From contig NZ_LOPW02000022.1 of assembly GCF_001469875.2 (NCBI RefSeq), forward strand, positions 259,829-323,828: a DNA stretch of 64,000 bases. The letters run 5' to 3'. The stretch's first letter is position 1, and each line of letters starts with the position of its first letter. The position numbers and the translations under genes are program-made. This DNA is from Haloferax marisrubri (GTDB lineage Archaea; Halobacteriota; Halobacteria; Halobacteriales; Haloferacaceae). Of this stretch, positions 50,847-59,287 are shown in pieces. The notes under the pieces were generated by a model. It made no database searches. It saw only the letters and a program-made list of their open reading frames with translations, and was not told the DNA's origin.

Positions 50847-52058
50847 ATGCTCACGCTTGACGACGTACGCGCCGCCCGCGAGCGCGTCGAAGCGGTCGCC
50901 CGACGGACACCGCTGGAGTACTCGCACACCTTCTCGGAGATGACGGGTGCCGAGGTGTACCTGAAGCTCGAAAACACCCAGCGCACGGGGTCGTTCAAGA
51001 TTCGCGGCGCGACGAACCGCATCACGACGCTCTCCGAGGAGGAGAAGGACGCGGGCGTCGTGACCGCGAGCGCCGGCAACCACGCCCAGGGCGTCGCGCT
51101 CGCGGCGTCGCGGGCGGGCGTGAACTCGAAAATCGTCATGCCCGAGTACGCGCCGATTTCCAAGGTGAAAGCGACCGAGCGCTACGGCGGCGACGTGGTG
51201 CTCTACGGCAACGACTACGACGAGGCGCAAGCGAAAGCCCACGAAATCGAGGCGGAGGAGGGCCGGACCTACGTCCACGCCTTCGACGACGAGTACGTCA
51301 TGGCCGGACAGGGAACTATCGGCCTCGAAATCGCGGAGGACTGCCCCGACCTCGACACCGTGGTCGTCCCCATCGGCGGCGGCGGCCTCATCTCCGGCAT
51401 CTCGACGGCCATCAAAGAGCAGTACCCCGACGCCCGCGTCATCGGCGTGCAGGCGGAACAGGCCTCCAGCGCCGCGGACTCGCTGAACAAGGGGTCGATT
51501 CAGACCATCGACGAGGTGGACACCATCGCCGACGGCATCGCCGTCCGCAGAATCGGCGACAAGCCCTTCGAGGTCATCCGCGAGCGCGTGGACGAGGTCG
51601 TCACCGTCTCCGACGAGGAAATCGCGGTGGCGCTCACCTACCTGCTCGAACGCTCGAAGACGCTGGTCGAGGGCGCGGGGGCCGTCGCGCTCGCGGCGCT
51701 GGTCTTCCAGAAGTTCGACTACGAGGAGGACGAGGTCGTCGTCCCCGCGCTGTGCGGCGGCAACATCGACATGAACACGCTGACGACCGTCGTGATGCGC
51801 GGGCTCGTCGAGACGGGTCGGTACCTCAAGATTCGGACCGAACTGAAGGACCGCCCCGGCTCGCTCGAACAGCTCATCGGGATTATCGCCGCGGAGAAGG
51901 CGAACATCTACGCCGTCAGGCACGACCGCACCTCTCGGAAAATCGCGCTGAACGCGACCGAGGTCGAAATCGACCTCGAAATGCGCGGGCCGAACCACGT
52001 CGATTCGCTCCTCGGCGAACTCCGCGACGCGGGCTACGACGTGGAAGTCCTCGACTGA
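50847..52058 (+). CDS. ilvA: Threonine ammonia-lyase (deaminase) with ACT domain
   Basis: The start at 50847 gives 403 residues. The PLP lysine lies in TGSFKIRGATNR near 50, the phosphate loop is SAGNHAQGVAL near 76 and the glycine-rich loop is PIGGGGLISGIS near 180. The C-terminal 80 residues (RTELKDRPGSLEQLIGIIAA, about 325-403) form an ACT domain, usually the site of allosteric control by isoleucine or valine. It makes 2-oxobutanoate for isoleucine synthesis or threonine breakdown. The upstream region could allow two transcription starts. Confidence 0.93.
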   Translation: MLTLDDVRAARERVEAVARRTPLEYSHTFSEMTGAEVYLKLENTQRTGSFKIRGATNRITTLSEEEKDAGVVTASAGNHAQGVALAASRAGVNSKIVMPEYAPISKVKATERYGGDVVLYGNDYDEAQAKAHEIEAEEGRTYVHAFDDEYVMAGQGTIGLEIAEDCPDLDTVVVPIGGGGLISGISTAIKEQYPDARVIGVQAEQASSAADSLNKGSIQTIDEVDTIADGIAVRRIGDKPFEVIRERVDEVVTVSDEEIAVALTYLLERSKTLVEGAGAVALAALVFQKFDYEEDEVVVPALCGGNIDMNTLTTVVMRGLVETGRYLKIRTELKDRPGSLEQLIGIIAAEKANIYAVRHDRTSRKIALNATEVEIDLEMRGPNHVDSLLGELRDAGYDVEVLD

Positions 52059-52106
52059 CCGCGTGGCCGGAGGCGGACTTCGAGTCCCGCGTTCGAAGCC
52101 GGGCGC

Positions 52107-52313
52107 TCAGGCGAGTCGCGTGAGGCCGATAAACACGAGGAGCGCGCCGATGCCTCGGTAGAGCCAGACGGGCGGGGCGGACTCCTCGGACCCGTCGGAA
52201 GACGAGCGGCGGAGGAACTCGAACCCGAACGCGTGGATTCGCGCCGGGAAGACGAGGTACGCGACGCCGAGCGCCACGACCCCGACGGAGCCGACCTGCC
52301 ACAGGAGGTTCAT
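52107..52313 (-). CDS. Small membrane protein
   Basis: This 68-residue protein has hydrophobic segments at about 4-22 and 48-66. AYLVFPARIHAFGFEFLRRSS lies between them, and the C-terminus ends FIGLTRLA. Similar short haloarchaeal membrane proteins are common. No function is known to me. Confidence 0.6.
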   Translation of the reverse strand: MNLLWQVGSVGVVALGVAYLVFPARIHAFGFEFLRRSSSDGSEESAPPVWLYRGIGALLVFIGLTRLA

Positions 52314-52531
52314 GTGCTAAATCCGAACTGTTCCGGCATATGCCCGTCGGTCGGGTCGGCGCGTCGGCGGCCGGAGTTCGCCCGAGACGGGCGCGTTGCG
52401 GGAGTGTGAGCACGTTTCTGGCTCCGGCGAACACTCGCCTTTTTACCCGGACGATTATGTCGAATTCGGGCGATAGACACCGTCTACGATGATTTTCACT
52501 TCGTGGGAAGCATGCGGGGTTTGACCCTCCC

Positions 52532-52552
52532 CCAATACGAAGGCCTTTAAGA
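52532..52552 (+). promoter_or_regulatory. Promoter of the cydAB genes
   Basis: CGAAGGCCTTTAAGAGG is a BRE/TATA candidate about 60-70 bases before the ATG at 52614, leaving a leader of about 40 bases. The intergenic region is C-rich between the box and the start. Confidence 0.45.
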
Positions 52553-52613
52553 GGGGACACCCCGCCTCCCGCTCCCCGGTTCGCCCCGTCGTCAGCGACC
52601 CCGCACCCCAACC

Positions 52614-54038
52614 ATGCTCGACCCAGTCATCGCCAGCCGGCTGCAGTTCGCGCTCACGACCATCGTCCACATCATCTTCCCCGTGATGAGCATGGGCCTC
52701 GCGCCCTTCCTCATCTACTTCACGTGGAAGGACATCCGCACCGACGACCCGGTGTACGAACAGCTCAGGCGGTTCTGGACGAAGATTTTCGCCGTCTCGT
52801 TCGTCGTCGGCACCGTGACCGGCATCGTCCTCGAATTCGAGTTCGGGACGAACTTCGCGGCGTTCTCGACGGCGGCCGGCGAACTGTTCGGCGGCCCGCT
52901 GGCCACCGAGGGGATGATGGCGTTCATGCTCGAAGCGACGTTCCTCGGGGTGTTCGTCTTCGGCCGCGAGAAGGTCTCCGACGCGCTCTACATGGTTTCG
53001 GCCGTCGCCGTCGGCCTCGGCACGTGGCTCTCGGCGGTGTGGATTCTCGTCGCCAACTCGTGGATGCAGACGCCGCGAGGGTACGAACTCGCGCGCGAGA
53101 GCGGCCAGCTCGTCGTCTCGCTCGTCGACCCCATCGCGGCGTACGCCAACCCGCGGTTTCCGTGGATGTTCGTCCACATGCAGAACGCCGCGGTGCTGTC
53201 GGTCGCGCTGTTCATGGCCGGCGTCGCGGCGTACCACGTCTGGCAGCGCGGCATCAGCGCCGAGGACGACCGCGAGGACGCGCGCTTCTGGCGGAAGACG
53301 CTCAAAATCGCGCTCGTCGTCCTGCTCGTGACCGCGCCGTTTCAGGCGATTCACGGCGACGCCTACGGCCGGCACGTCTACGAGACCCAGCCGCAGAAGT
53401 TCGCCGCCATGGAGGCCGTCTGGGAGACCGACAGCTACGTCCCCGAGTACATCTTCGCCATCCCGACGAGCCTCGAACACATCACCGACCCGCGCGCCAA
53501 GGAACTGCTCGGAATCGGGATTCCCGGCGGGGCGTCGTGGCTGGCGAGCGGGGGTGACCCCCAAGCCGAAATCACCGGCCTGAACGAGTTCGACACGGAG
53601 GCTCCGCCGGTCGCCATCGTCTTCTGGTCGTTCCGGCTCATGGTCGCCGCGGGGTTCTGGTTCATCCTGTTGGCCTTCTGGGCGGCCTATCGCTGGTGGA
53701 CCGACGACCTGTACGACGACGACCTGTTGCACAAGGCGTTCGTCGGGTCGTCGCTCCTCGGCATCTTCGCCGTCGAGGTCGGCTGGATAGTCACCGAGGT
53801 GGGACGACAGCCGTGGGTCATCCAAGGCGTCCTCAGGACGAGCGAGGGCGTCTCGCCGGGTCTCACCGGCTTCGAGGCGACGCTCACGCTCGTCGGCTTC
53901 GCCGTCGTGTACACCGGCCTGCTCGCGCTCTACACCTACGTGATTCGCCGCATCATCCGCGAGGGACCGCCGAGCATCGACGACACGGAGGCGGGTGCGG
54001 AGGCCGCCTCGCCCGCGGGGGTGACCGGCGATGACTGA
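52614..54038 (+). CDS. cydA: Cytochrome bd-type terminal oxidase subunit I
   Basis: This 474-residue membrane protein with about nine helices is the subunit carrying the haems of a bd-type quinol oxidase. RLQFALTTIVHIIFPVMSMG (axial histidine near 18), the GRQPW motif near 400 and the conserved EFGTNFAAFS region near 80 are characteristic. The Q-loop is short, as in archaeal and CIO-type enzymes. It reduces O2 with electrons from menaquinol and is usually expressed under low oxygen. The stop overlaps the start of cydB by eight bases. Confidence 0.93.
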   Translation: MLDPVIASRLQFALTTIVHIIFPVMSMGLAPFLIYFTWKDIRTDDPVYEQLRRFWTKIFAVSFVVGTVTGIVLEFEFGTNFAAFSTAAGELFGGPLATEGMMAFMLEATFLGVFVFGREKVSDALYMVSAVAVGLGTWLSAVWILVANSWMQTPRGYELARESGQLVVSLVDPIAAYANPRFPWMFVHMQNAAVLSVALFMAGVAAYHVWQRGISAEDDREDARFWRKTLKIALVVLLVTAPFQAIHGDAYGRHVYETQPQKFAAMEAVWETDSYVPEYIFAIPTSLEHITDPRAKELLGIGIPGGASWLASGGDPQAEITGLNEFDTEAPPVAIVFWSFRLMVAAGFWFILLAFWAAYRWWTDDLYDDDLLHKAFVGSSLLGIFAVEVGWIVTEVGRQPWVIQGVLRTSEGVSPGLTGFEATLTLVGFAVVYTGLLALYTYVIRRIIREGPPSIDDTEAGAEAASPAGVTGDD

Positions 54039-55029
54039 CTACGGCGCGTTCGCCACGGACCCGCTTTTCGGCCTGCCGCTGCAGGAGCTGTGGTTTGGGC
54101 TCGTCTTCTTCATCCTCGGGATGTTCCTGTTCCTCGACGGCTTCGACTTCGGCGTCGGGGCCATCTTCGCGACCCGCGACGACGACGAGGAACGCGAGAC
54201 GCTTCTGGCCGCCATCGGGCCTTTCTGGGACGGCAACGAGGTGTGGCTCGTCGTCTTCGGCGGCGCGCTGTTCGCCGCGTTCCCGGCGGTGTACGCGAAC
54301 CTCTTCAGCCGCCACTACCTGCTCATGTTCGCCATCCTCGGGGCGCTCATCCTCCGCGGACTCGCCCCCGAGATGTACGAACAGCGCCACGACGAGGCGT
54401 GGCAGACGTGGTGGGGGCGGGCGTTCGTCGTCGGCAGCGTGAGCACGCCCTTTTTGCTCGGCGTGTTCGCCGCCCACTGGCTCCTCGGCGTCGAGTCGCT
54501 CCTGTCGCTACCCGGTGTCGTCGTCGGCCTCGCCGTCGTCGCGCTCACCGTCGTCGCCGGGGTCGGCTTCCTCGCCATGAAGACCCGCGGGAGCCTCCAG
54601 CGCGACGTGGCCGACTACGGCCCGCGTGCGATAGCGGCCTATCTCGCGCTCGTCGTCGTCACGCTCGCCTACCTCGTCGCCGTCCGCCCCGACCTCGGCG
54701 TTCTCGCGCCGGTGCCGCTGGCGCTCGTCGCCGTCAGCCTCGCCGCCGCCGCGGGCTATCTGCTCGCGCTCCGCGACGGGCGCTACACGCTCGCGTTCGG
54801 GGCCGTGCCGGTCCTCGTGTTCGCGTTCGTCGCGCTCGTGGCGACGCTCATGTTCCCCCTGGCCGACCCCGCGACCGGGCTGACCGTCGCGGACGCCATC
54901 ATCTCCGTGCTCCCGCTGAACATCATGAGCGTCGCGTCGGCGCTCCTCCTGCCGCTCGTGTTCACCTACTTCGGCATCCTCTACTCGACGTTCAGCGGGC
55001 CCATCGAAACCGGTGAATCGTACTCCTGA
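54031..55029 (+). CDS. cydB: Cytochrome bd-type terminal oxidase subunit II
   Basis: This 332-residue partner of CydA has about eight transmembrane helices. It begins LPLQELWFGLVFFILGMFLF, followed by FLDGFDFGVGAIF and IGPFWDGNEVWLVVFGGALF, the family's most conserved segments. The 8-base overlap with cydA shows translational coupling. No CydX or CydDC gene follows, as is usual in archaea. Confidence 0.94.
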   Translation: MTDYGAFATDPLFGLPLQELWFGLVFFILGMFLFLDGFDFGVGAIFATRDDDEERETLLAAIGPFWDGNEVWLVVFGGALFAAFPAVYANLFSRHYLLMFAILGALILRGLAPEMYEQRHDEAWQTWWGRAFVVGSVSTPFLLGVFAAHWLLGVESLLSLPGVVVGLAVVALTVVAGVGFLAMKTRGSLQRDVADYGPRAIAAYLALVVVTLAYLVAVRPDLGVLAPVPLALVAVSLAAAAGYLLALRDGRYTLAFGAVPVLVFAFVALVATLMFPLADPATGLTVADAIISVLPLNIMSVASALLLPLVFTYFGILYSTFSGPIETGESYS

Positions 55030-55068
55030 CCGACTGCAATTCACCTCCCACTACCAACCAATCCACCC

Positions 55069-55275
55069 ATGGCTACGCTCCCCAACACCAAACCCACCGC
55101 CGAATCGCTCACCAAACCGCTGACCCTCCTCGGCCTCGGACTGGTCGTCGTCAGCGTCGCCGTCGCGGGGATCGCGCTCCGAGACGGCGACGTGGTCACC
55201 GCGCTCGGGATGGGGCTGTTGTTCGCCTCGGGCGTCCTCACGACCGGCATCAGCCTCTCCGGGAAGTCGGTGTAA
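55069..55275 (+). CDS. Small membrane protein behind cydAB
   Basis: This 68-residue protein has two hydrophobic segments (about 18-38 and 44-62; LLGLGLVVVSVAVAGIALRD). It lies 40 bases after cydB on the same strand. It could be a small oxidase-associated subunit, analogous to but unrelated in sequence to bacterial CydX. This is inference from position only. Confidence 0.6.
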   Translation: MATLPNTKPTAESLTKPLTLLGLGLVVVSVAVAGIALRDGDVVTALGMGLLFASGVLTTGISLSGKSV

Positions 55276-55359
55276 CCCGACGGACTGCGGCGGGGAGGTC
55301 CCGCCGTTGACCCGGTCGTTCCACCCTATTTTATCACGTCGTGGCGAAATCCACCGCGT

Positions 55360-55746
55360 ATGAAGCGCGTCATCGAAACCGACGAAGCGCCGGCCGCGGT
55401 CGGTGCGTACAGTCAGGCGACGACCAACGGCTCGCTGCTCTACACGGCGGGACAGATTCCGCTGACGCCGGACGGCGAACTCCTCGACGACGAGGACATC
55501 GCGACGCAGACGACGCAGTCGCTCGACAACGTGATGGCTATCCTCGCGGAGGCCGGCGCGGACGCGACCGACGTGCTGAAGACGACCGTGTTCCTCGCCG
55601 ACATCGACGACTTCGACGAGATGAACGAGACGTACGCGACCTACTTCGACGAGGAACCGCCGGCCCGCTCGGCGGTCGAGGTCGGCAATCTGCCGAAGGG
55701 CGTCGGCGTCGAAATCGAGGCCGTCGCCGTCGTCGACGAGGAGTAA
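55360..55746 (+). CDS. ridA: RidA family 2-iminopropanoate deaminase
   Basis: This 128-residue protein has the RidA signature: IETDEAPAAVGAYSQATTNG at the N-terminus, YTAGQIPLTPDGEL near 28-41, QTTQSLDNVMAILAEAGADA and the arginine-containing PPARSAVEVGNLPKGVGVEI at the trimer active site near 107. It hydrolyses reactive imines released by PLP enzymes such as threonine deaminase, whose gene is in this window. No operon with it exists. Confidence 0.93.
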   Translation: MKRVIETDEAPAAVGAYSQATTNGSLLYTAGQIPLTPDGELLDDEDIATQTTQSLDNVMAILAEAGADATDVLKTTVFLADIDDFDEMNETYATYFDEEPPARSAVEVGNLPKGVGVEIEAVAVVDEE

Positions 55747-55747
55747 C

Positions 55748-55954
55748 GTGGCCCGCCGCGTCCGGTCCGCGCTCGCGTGGGGCGCAGCGAGCCTCCTCCT
55801 CGTGGGCGTCCTCGCGCAGGGCGCGGTCCTCCTCGGACTCGGTATCGACGCGTCGTTCGGGGCGGTCGCCGCGGTGGCGGTCGCGTCCGGCGTCGCCGTC
55901 GCGTCCGTGACATACGTCATCGAACCACGACTCGAACGGAAAGGAAGGGCTTAA
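55748..55954 (+). CDS. Small membrane protein, likely co-transcribed with ridA
   Basis: From a GTG one base after the ridA stop, this is a 68-residue protein with an N-terminal arginine cluster and two hydrophobic segments (about 8-28 and 36-56). It ends with IEPRLERKGRA. The stop codon lies inside the TTAAAT box that probably serves as the tRNA-Ser promoter. Function is unknown. Confidence 0.65.
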   Translation: MARRVRSALAWGAASLLLVGVLAQGAVLLGLGIDASFGAVAAVAVASGVAVASVTYVIEPRLERKGRA

Positions 55955-55983
55955 ATTATCCAGGCGGGAACGTTGCGTTGTAA

Positions 55984-56064
55984 GCCAGGATGGCCGAGCG
56001 GTAAGGCGCACGCCTGGAAAGCGTGTTCCCTCTGGGATCGGGGGTTCAAATCCCTCTCCTGGCG
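55984..56064 (+). tRNA. tRNA-Ser(GGA)
   Basis: Acceptor GCCAGGA pairs with TCCTGGC, anticodon stem CACGC/GCGTG encloses CTGGAAA with anticodon GGA, a long variable arm is present, T-arm is GGGGGTTCAAATCCCTC, and the discriminator is G. GGGCTTAAATTATCC upstream is the promoter. A tail with inverted and direct copies follows. Confidence 0.94.
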
Positions 56065-56219
56065 CTTCTCTGGAAACTACTACTCCGAGCGATGCGTCTC
56101 GGCGCATCGCGGATAGCAGTTTTCGTGAAGCGTTTCTGAGAGGGGTTTGAACCAGGGAGCGAAGCGAACAGAGTGAGCAGAGTGACTGAGGTTCAAATCC
56201 CGCTCCTGGCGCTTCTCTG
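56043..56219 (+). repeat. tRNA-Ser tail with X-X'-X architecture
   Basis: The 30 bases at 56043-56072 (T-arm to trailer) recur at 56190-56219 with one change. GGGTTTGAACC (56143-56153), preceded by AGCAGTTTTCGTGAAGCG, is the inverted copy of the T-arm and trailer. At the turn, GCGATGCG/CGCATCGC (56089-56096 and 56103-56110) forms a perfect 8-bp hairpin. The loop between X' and X contains GGGAGCGAAGCGAACAGAG. The plan matches the Arg, Val and Phe tails. Confidence 0.85.
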
Positions 56220-56488
56220 AAAATCCACATCTTCGACCCTGACCCCCCGCTGAAAACACCAACTCGAACTCCCACCCCTCGCACCCGAGGCACATAGTCT
56301 CTCTCTCAATCGCCGGACGGCGGGAACCAGCGGCGGAGTCTATCGCCTCGCCAGCCAAGAACAATGTACGTCGAAACTGGCAGGGCACCCCCAGTTCGAC
56401 GCGACCCAAGGCACCACCACCAGAAGCGACCGTATCAACTGTTCGGACAAAACATTCATCCCCATGGGATACGATACCACGATTGACA

Positions 56489-56671
56489 ATGCCTGACACC
56501 AAGACCGGCCGCGAGAAGAAGGGCCTCAACAAGCGGACCCAACTCACCGAGCGGCTGTACGAACGAGAGTTATCGGTGTTAGATGAAGACGACGACGAGC
56601 CCCCGCTCGACGCCGCGAACGACGACACCGGCGGCGAGTTCCTCGCGGACGAACTCCCCGAGGACGACTGA
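56489..56671 (+). CDS. Short acidic protein, DUF5786-like
   Basis: This 60-residue protein starts MPDTKTGREKKGLNKRTQLT, basic at first, then acidic (LDEDDDEPPLDAANDD). I believe it is the haloarchaeal DUF5786 family. It is probably cytoplasmic and flexible. Function is unknown. The 270 bases before it, behind the tRNA-Ser tail, contain nothing I recognise. Confidence 0.7.
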   Translation: MPDTKTGREKKGLNKRTQLTERLYERELSVLDEDDDEPPLDAANDDTGGEFLADELPEDD

Positions 56672-56728
56672 CGGCGCGGCCGACGCGGCCTCCGACCACG
56701 CGAATTTTTATCGGGCGCAACAGAACGT

Positions 56729-57127
56729 GTGAGCGTGCAACACCGCGCGAACTACGCGACCGTGTTTATCGGGTCGCACCTCCACCCCGAAGGAGAGACG
56801 CTGGACCTCGACTGGGCGGACGACGCCGGAAACGAGACGGCGACGTTCGAGTTCGACGTGCCGACCGACGACCCCAGAGAGCCGTATCTCGGCATCCAAG
56901 CGTTCGACGTGGGCGAGTACGGCCACGAGATTCGAATCAACGGCGACTCGCTTTCGGGGTTCGACATCCCGCCGGGTGACGGCTGGCAGTACTGGGTCGA
57001 TACCGTCACGGGCGCGAGTCTCGCCGAAGGCACGAACACCATCCGAGTCGTTCGCGACGACGAGGGCGACGACGCGTTCGCCGTCGGAACGGTGACCGTC
57101 CACTGGAAAGAGCCGGTCGAGGAGTAG
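56729..57127 (+). CDS. Beta-sandwich protein of unknown function (haloarchaeal DUF)
   Basis: This 132-residue protein starts at a GTG about 24 bases after TTTTTATC (leaderless). The sequence alternates strands: LDLDWADDAGNETATFEFDV, YGHEIRINGDSLSGFDIPPG, ASLAEGTNTIRVVRD and FAVGTVTVHWKE. This pattern resembles carbohydrate-binding-like jelly-roll domains. No signal peptide is present. It may belong to the DUF7383 group; I am not certain. Confidence 0.65.
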   Translation: MSVQHRANYATVFIGSHLHPEGETLDLDWADDAGNETATFEFDVPTDDPREPYLGIQAFDVGEYGHEIRINGDSLSGFDIPPGDGWQYWVDTVTGASLAEGTNTIRVVRDDEGDDAFAVGTVTVHWKEPVEE

Positions 57128-57271
57128 CGTATAAAGCGGTGCGACCGGGACACGATTGTGGTGTGAAATGACGTACCACAGTAATCCCCCGAACACCGCT
57201 GAAAGCGCCTCAGTCGCGCGGTTACCGGGATATCACGGCGAACGCTCGTCGTTCAGTCGTCGATTCGTCGG

Positions 57272-57286
57272 CGAAGCTTTTTTATA
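57272..57286 (+). promoter_or_regulatory. Heat-shock-type promoter of the thermosome gene
   Basis: CGAAGCTTTTTTATA: a CGAA BRE directly before TTTATA, as described for haloarchaeal cct genes. The TATA box ends 26 bases before the ATG at 57312, so the transcript is nearly leaderless. Confidence 0.65.
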
Positions 57287-57311
57287 GAATCACAAACAAT
57301 CAAGGCCTGTC

Positions 57312-58985
57312 ATGAGCCAGCGAATGCAGCAGGGTCAGCCGATGATCATCATGGGCGAGGATGCACAGCGCGTCAAGGACCGCGACGCGCAGGCGTACAA
57401 CATCCGCGCCGCACGAGCAGTCGCCGAGGCGGTACGTTCCACACTCGGCCCGAAAGGGATGGACAAGATGCTCGTCGATTCGATGGGCGACGTCACCATC
57501 ACGAACGACGGCGTCACCATCCTCAAGGAGATGGACATCGACAACCCGACGGCCGAGATGATCGTCGAAGTCGCCGAGACGCAGGAGGACGAAGCCGGCG
57601 ACGGAACGACGACGGCGGTCGCCATCGCGGGTGAACTCCTGAAGAACGCCGAGGACCTCCTCGAACAGGACATCCACCCGACGGCCATCATCCGCGGCTT
57701 CAACCTCGCCTCCGAGAAGGCGCGCGAGGAAATCGACGACATCGCAGAGCGCGTCGACCCCGACGACGAGGAACTCCTGAAGAAGGTCGCCGAAACCTCC
57801 ATGACGGGCAAGAGCTCCGAACTCAACAAGGAGCTTCTCGCGGACCTCATCGTCCGCGCCGTCCGTCAGGTCACCGTCGAAGCCAACGACGGCTCCCACG
57901 TCGTCGACCTCGAGAACATCTCCATCGAGACGCAGACCGGTCGCTCCGCGTCCGAGTCCGAACTCCTCACCGGTGCCGTCATCGACAAGGACCCCGTCCA
58001 CGACGACATGCCGGTCCAGTTCGACGAGGCCGACGTGCTGCTGCTCAACGAGCCCGTCGAGGTCGAGGAGACCGACATCGACACGAACGTCTCCATCGAG
58101 AGCCCCGACCAGCTCCAGAAGTTCCTCGACCAGGAAGAGGCCCAGCTGAAGGCGAAGGTCGACCAGATCGTCGACTCCGGCGCTGACGTGGTCTTCTGTC
58201 AGAAGGGCATCGACGACCTCGCCCAGCACTACCTCGCAAAGCAGGGCATCCTCGCGGTCCGCCGGACGAAGAAGTCCGACATCCGCTTCCTCAAGAACAT
58301 CACCGGTGCGGCGGTCGTCTCCGACCTCGACTCCATCGAGGCCGCCGACCTCGGTCGCGCCTCCGTCCGCCGCGACGAGGCCGACGAACTGTTCTACGTC
58401 GAGGGCATCGGCGACGACGTCCACGGCGTCACGCTCCTGCTCCGCGGCTCCACCGACCACGTGGTCGACGAACTCGAACGCGGCGTCCAGGACGCCCTCG
58501 ACGTCGTCGCGTCCACGGTCGCCGACGGTCGCGTGCTCGCCGGCGGCGGCGCTATCGAGGTCGAACTCGCCTCGCGCCTCCGCAACTACGCAGACTCCGT
58601 CTCCGGGCGCGAGCAGCTCGCCGTCGAGGCGTTCGCCGACGCGCTCGAACTCGTCCCGCGCGTGCTCGCCGAGAACGCCGGTCTCGACTCCATCGACACG
58701 CTCGTCGACCTCCGCGCGGCTCACGAAGAAGGTCAGGTCCGCGCCGGTCTGAACGTCTTCACCGGCGAGGTCGAAGACGCCTTCGAGGCTGGCGTCGTCG
58801 AGACGGCCCACGCGAAGGAGCAGGCCGTCGCCTCCGCCTCCGAAGCCGCCAACCTCGTCCTCAAGATAGACGACATCATCGCGGCCGGTGACCTCTCCAC
58901 CGGCGGCGACGACGACGACGAGGGCGGCGCACCCGGCGGCATGGGTGGCATGGGCGGCATGGGCGGTATGGGCGGCGCGATGTGA
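57312..58985 (+). CDS. cct2: Thermosome (group II chaperonin) subunit
   Basis: This 557-residue subunit of the hetero-oligomeric archaeal chaperonin folds proteins in an ATP-driven cavity. Matching motifs are the ATP-binding [17 protein letters not shown] near 41-57, [15 protein letters not shown] near 99 and the C-terminal [14 protein letters not shown] near 412. The tail has the repeated GGM motif typical of haloarchaeal subunits. The symbol is inferred from length and the remembered neighbourhood. Haloferax has three subunits, and only one is here. Confidence 0.95.
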   Translation: MSQRMQQGQPMIIMGEDAQRVKDRDAQAYNIRAARAVAEAVRSTLGPKGMDKMLVDSMGDVTITNDGVTILKEMDIDNPTAEMIVEVAETQEDEAGDGTTTAVAIAGELLKNAEDLLEQDIHPTAIIRGFNLASEKAREEIDDIAERVDPDDEELLKKVAETSMTGKSSELNKELLADLIVRAVRQVTVEANDGSHVVDLENISIETQTGRSASESELLTGAVIDKDPVHDDMPVQFDEADVLLLNEPVEVEETDIDTNVSIESPDQLQKFLDQEEAQLKAKVDQIVDSGADVVFCQKGIDDLAQHYLAKQGILAVRRTKKSDIRFLKNITGAAVVSDLDSIEAADLGRASVRRDEADELFYVEGIGDDVHGVTLLLRGSTDHVVDELERGVQDALDVVASTVADGRVLAGGGAIEVELASRLRNYADSVSGREQLAVEAFADALELVPRVLAENAGLDSIDTLVDLRAAHEEGQVRAGLNVFTGEVEDAFEAGVVETAHAKEQAVASASEAANLVLKIDDIIAAGDLSTGGDDDDEGGAPGGMGGMGGMGGMGGAM

Positions 58986-59287
58986 AGATCGGCTAACGAC
59001 TTCACACCCCATCCCCCGACGCCTGCACCGCGCGACGAATCTCTCACTTTTTAACGAAGACGGCTGTCGACCTCCGATGAGCCGCGGCTGGACCATCCGA
59101 ACGACGGCACGCGGCGGAGACCAACCGACGAGCGTCGTTGCACCGCTCCCTGACAGACGGGCGAGCGCCGACCCCGTTGCGCCACCGACTGCTTAGAAGT
59201 TGGATAATTATCTCACTTTCCCAGATACACTTGCAGTTGTGTTCAGAAATGGAACGAACTAAGTAGCAGGTACGGCAACGTGTCTCC
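58986..59287. other. Region behind the thermosome gene
   Basis: It holds CTCACTTTTTAACG (59043-59056), followed 20 bases later by the ATG of a possible 39-residue protein (59077-59196). GATAATTATCTCACTTTCCC and the weak box CGAACTAAGTAG (about 59254-59265) then serve the ornithine cyclodeaminase-family gene. No terminator hairpin is evident after the thermosome stop. Confidence 0.45.
59077..59196 (+). CDS. Possible 39-residue small protein
   Basis: Reading frame MSRGWTIRTTARGGDQPTSV... ending in TAG, 29 bases after a TTTTTAA box: the spacing of a leaderless gene. Composition is basic and low in acidic residues, unlike most proteins here, so it may be non-coding sequence under a promoter. Confidence 0.3.
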   Translation: MSRGWTIRTTARGGDQPTSVVAPLPDRRASADPVAPPTA

